DNA of 64,000 nt, taken from contig NZ_CP073346.1 in NCBI RefSeq assembly GCF_024397895.1, forward strand, positions 496,001 through 560,000, given 5' to 3'. The notes under the pieces are model-generated. The model was given only the letters and a program-made list of their open reading frames with translations. It was not told the DNA's origin and did not search any database. How positions within the stretch are numbered: position 1 is the stretch's first letter; each line of letters opens with the position of its first letter. Shown one piece after another: positions 63,301 to 64,000 of this stretch. Source of the DNA: Pseudomonas benzenivorans. GTDB taxonomy: Bacteria; Pseudomonadota; Gammaproteobacteria; Pseudomonadales; Pseudomonadaceae. A program made the position numbers and the translations under genes.

Positions 63301-63672
63301 ATGCCGTACTCACCGGAATTAGCTCGTCACCCGCATCGCCTTGATCTCGACGCCCCGCTGCACCGCAAAGCCGGCCCCACGGCCCACGCCATGAGCCCCC
63401 TAGATCGCGCCAGTGAAGCGCTCACGCCCCAGGCCTGCCCTGCCCCGCGCTACCTCACCAACCACGAAGCCGCGGCCTTCCTGCGCCTGTCGCCGCGCAC
63501 GCTGGAGAAGCAACGGGTGATCGGCGGTGGACCGCGCTTTCACAAGTTCGGCCGGCGGGTGATGTATGCGCTCACCGATCTCGAGGCCTGGGCCGGTGAA
63601 CGCAGTTTCGAGACCACCTTCGACCCCGAGTACCTCGACCGCCACCCGGGAGCCCAGCGTGATGAACAGTGA
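63301..63672 (+). CDS. AlpA/excisionase-type helix-turn-helix protein
   Basis: This frame encodes 123 residues after a GGAGG site ten bases upstream. The C-terminal part has the MerR/AlpA-like DNA-binding layout: PRYLTNHEAAAFLRLSPRTL then RVIGGGPRFHKFGRRVMYAL and DLEAWA. Proteins of this kind act as excisionases or transcription activators in mobile elements. It may bind the repeat cluster just upstream. The first 45 residues are low in structure; a later ATG at 63391 is possible. Confidence 0.78.
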   Translation: MPYSPELARHPHRLDLDAPLHRKAGPTAHAMSPLDRASEALTPQACPAPRYLTNHEAAAFLRLSPRTLEKQRVIGGGPRFHKFGRRVMYALTDLEAWAGERSFETTFDPEYLDRHPGAQRDEQ

Positions 63673-63683
63673 AGCCCTCGCCC

Positions 63684-64000
63684 ATGAATCGCGACGTACG
63701 TGTCCTGCCTGCACAGAGCGGGCAACTGGAACTGTTTCGTGCCCTGCCGGGCGATCTGGCACCGCGCGACGCCCAGGACCTGATGGCGCACCCGTTCTTC
63801 TCCCTGGCCAAGTCACGCCGTACCGTGCCCATCGACTTTCGCTCGGGCGAGGTGAGGGTGCGCGTGGAGGGCACCCTGGAGCATGGCATCGCCACGATCT
63901 GGGATGCCGACATCCTGATCTGGGCGGCCAGCCAGCTGATCGAGGCACGAGACGCGGGCATCCCCACCTCGCGGCTGATGCGCGCGACGCCCTACCAGAT
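63684..64000 (+). CDS. repA: Replication initiator protein A, N-terminal part (cut by window edge)
   Basis: From ATG at 63684 the frame is open to the right edge (105 codons). HPFFSLAKSRRTVPIDFRSG, then GIATIWDADILIWAASQLIE and ARDAGIPTSRLMRATPYQ match the RPA-type replication initiators of Pseudomonas integrative elements and IncP-like plasmids. It would start element replication and is normally followed by parA and parB genes beyond the window. The ATG is chosen for the family-like start; an upstream ATG at 63662 is in another frame. Confidence 0.88.
   Translation, partial: MNRDVRVLPAQSGQLELFRALPGDLAPRDAQDLMAHPFFSLAKSRRTVPIDFRSGEVRVRVEGTLEHGIATIWDADILIWAASQLIEARDAGIPTSRLMRATPYQ

Overview
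The window is high-GC gammaproteobacterial DNA, most likely from a Pseudomonas-type organism. The gene content points that way: XylD- and XylX-type sugar-acid enzymes, a GbcA-like Rieske protein, a BCCT carrier, FrmA, and at the right edge an ArdA/AlpA-like/RepA integrative-element backbone. No rRNA, tRNA, CRISPR array or intact insertion sequence was found. The middle of the window (about 26.3-40.3 kb) looks visibly less GC-rich than the flanks and contains decayed transposase pieces, so it is probably acquired DNA. Region A (1-26.3 kb) is a large sugar-acid catabolic locus. It holds four dehydratases or dehydratase-like enzymes of different folds: FucD-type enolase superfamily, XylD-type IlvD/Edd, XylX-type FAH and UxaA/GarD-type. 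It also has a second FAH hydrolase, four dehydrogenases or oxidases for hydroxy acids, two TRAP transporters, one tripartite tricarboxylate-type (TTT) transporter, a DMT carrier, and LysR, LacI and GntR regulators. A 41-bp two-dyad element occurs in front of the XylX-like gene, the fucD-TRAP operon and the TTT operon, and probably ties them into one LysR regulon. A perfect 16-bp palindrome fits the LacI regulator, and a TTGCAYGCAA motif fits the GntR regulator. Region B (26.6-29.2 kb) holds a hipA-hipB type toxin-antitoxin pair, with the toxin gene first, between IS3 and IS66 transposase remnants. Region C (29.2-40.3 kb) is the most novel part. A LysR gene is divergent from a tightly packed operon of a thermostable-hemolysin-family protein, an AMP-forming ligase, a TauD-like dioxygenase, a class III aminotransferase homologue that lacks the PLP lysine, an intact class III aminotransferase and an amidase. 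This operon converges on an EamA carrier, an arylamine N-acetyltransferase and an MFS exporter. The set looks like an undescribed pathway for an N-acylated or amidated small molecule. Region D (40.4-60.9 kb) is a mosaic for amine or N-methyl compound degradation. A Rieske oxygenase gene overlaps a glutathione-dependent formaldehyde dehydrogenase gene. There follow a LysR, an ArgE-like/DUF1028/RidA operon, an FAD monooxygenase, a BCCT transporter, a three-component Rieske system (79-aa protein, oxygenase, ferredoxin, reductase), an ALO-type FAD oxidase, an SDR next to its decayed mirror copy, an EutH carrier and a LuxR regulator. IS3 and IS5 remnants and a truncated LysR mark past rearrangements. 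Region E (61-64 kb) is the edge of an integrative and conjugative element or plasmid-like backbone: two small conserved-looking genes, ardA, a cluster of iteron-like repeats, an AlpA-like DNA-binding protein and the start of a RepA replication initiator.
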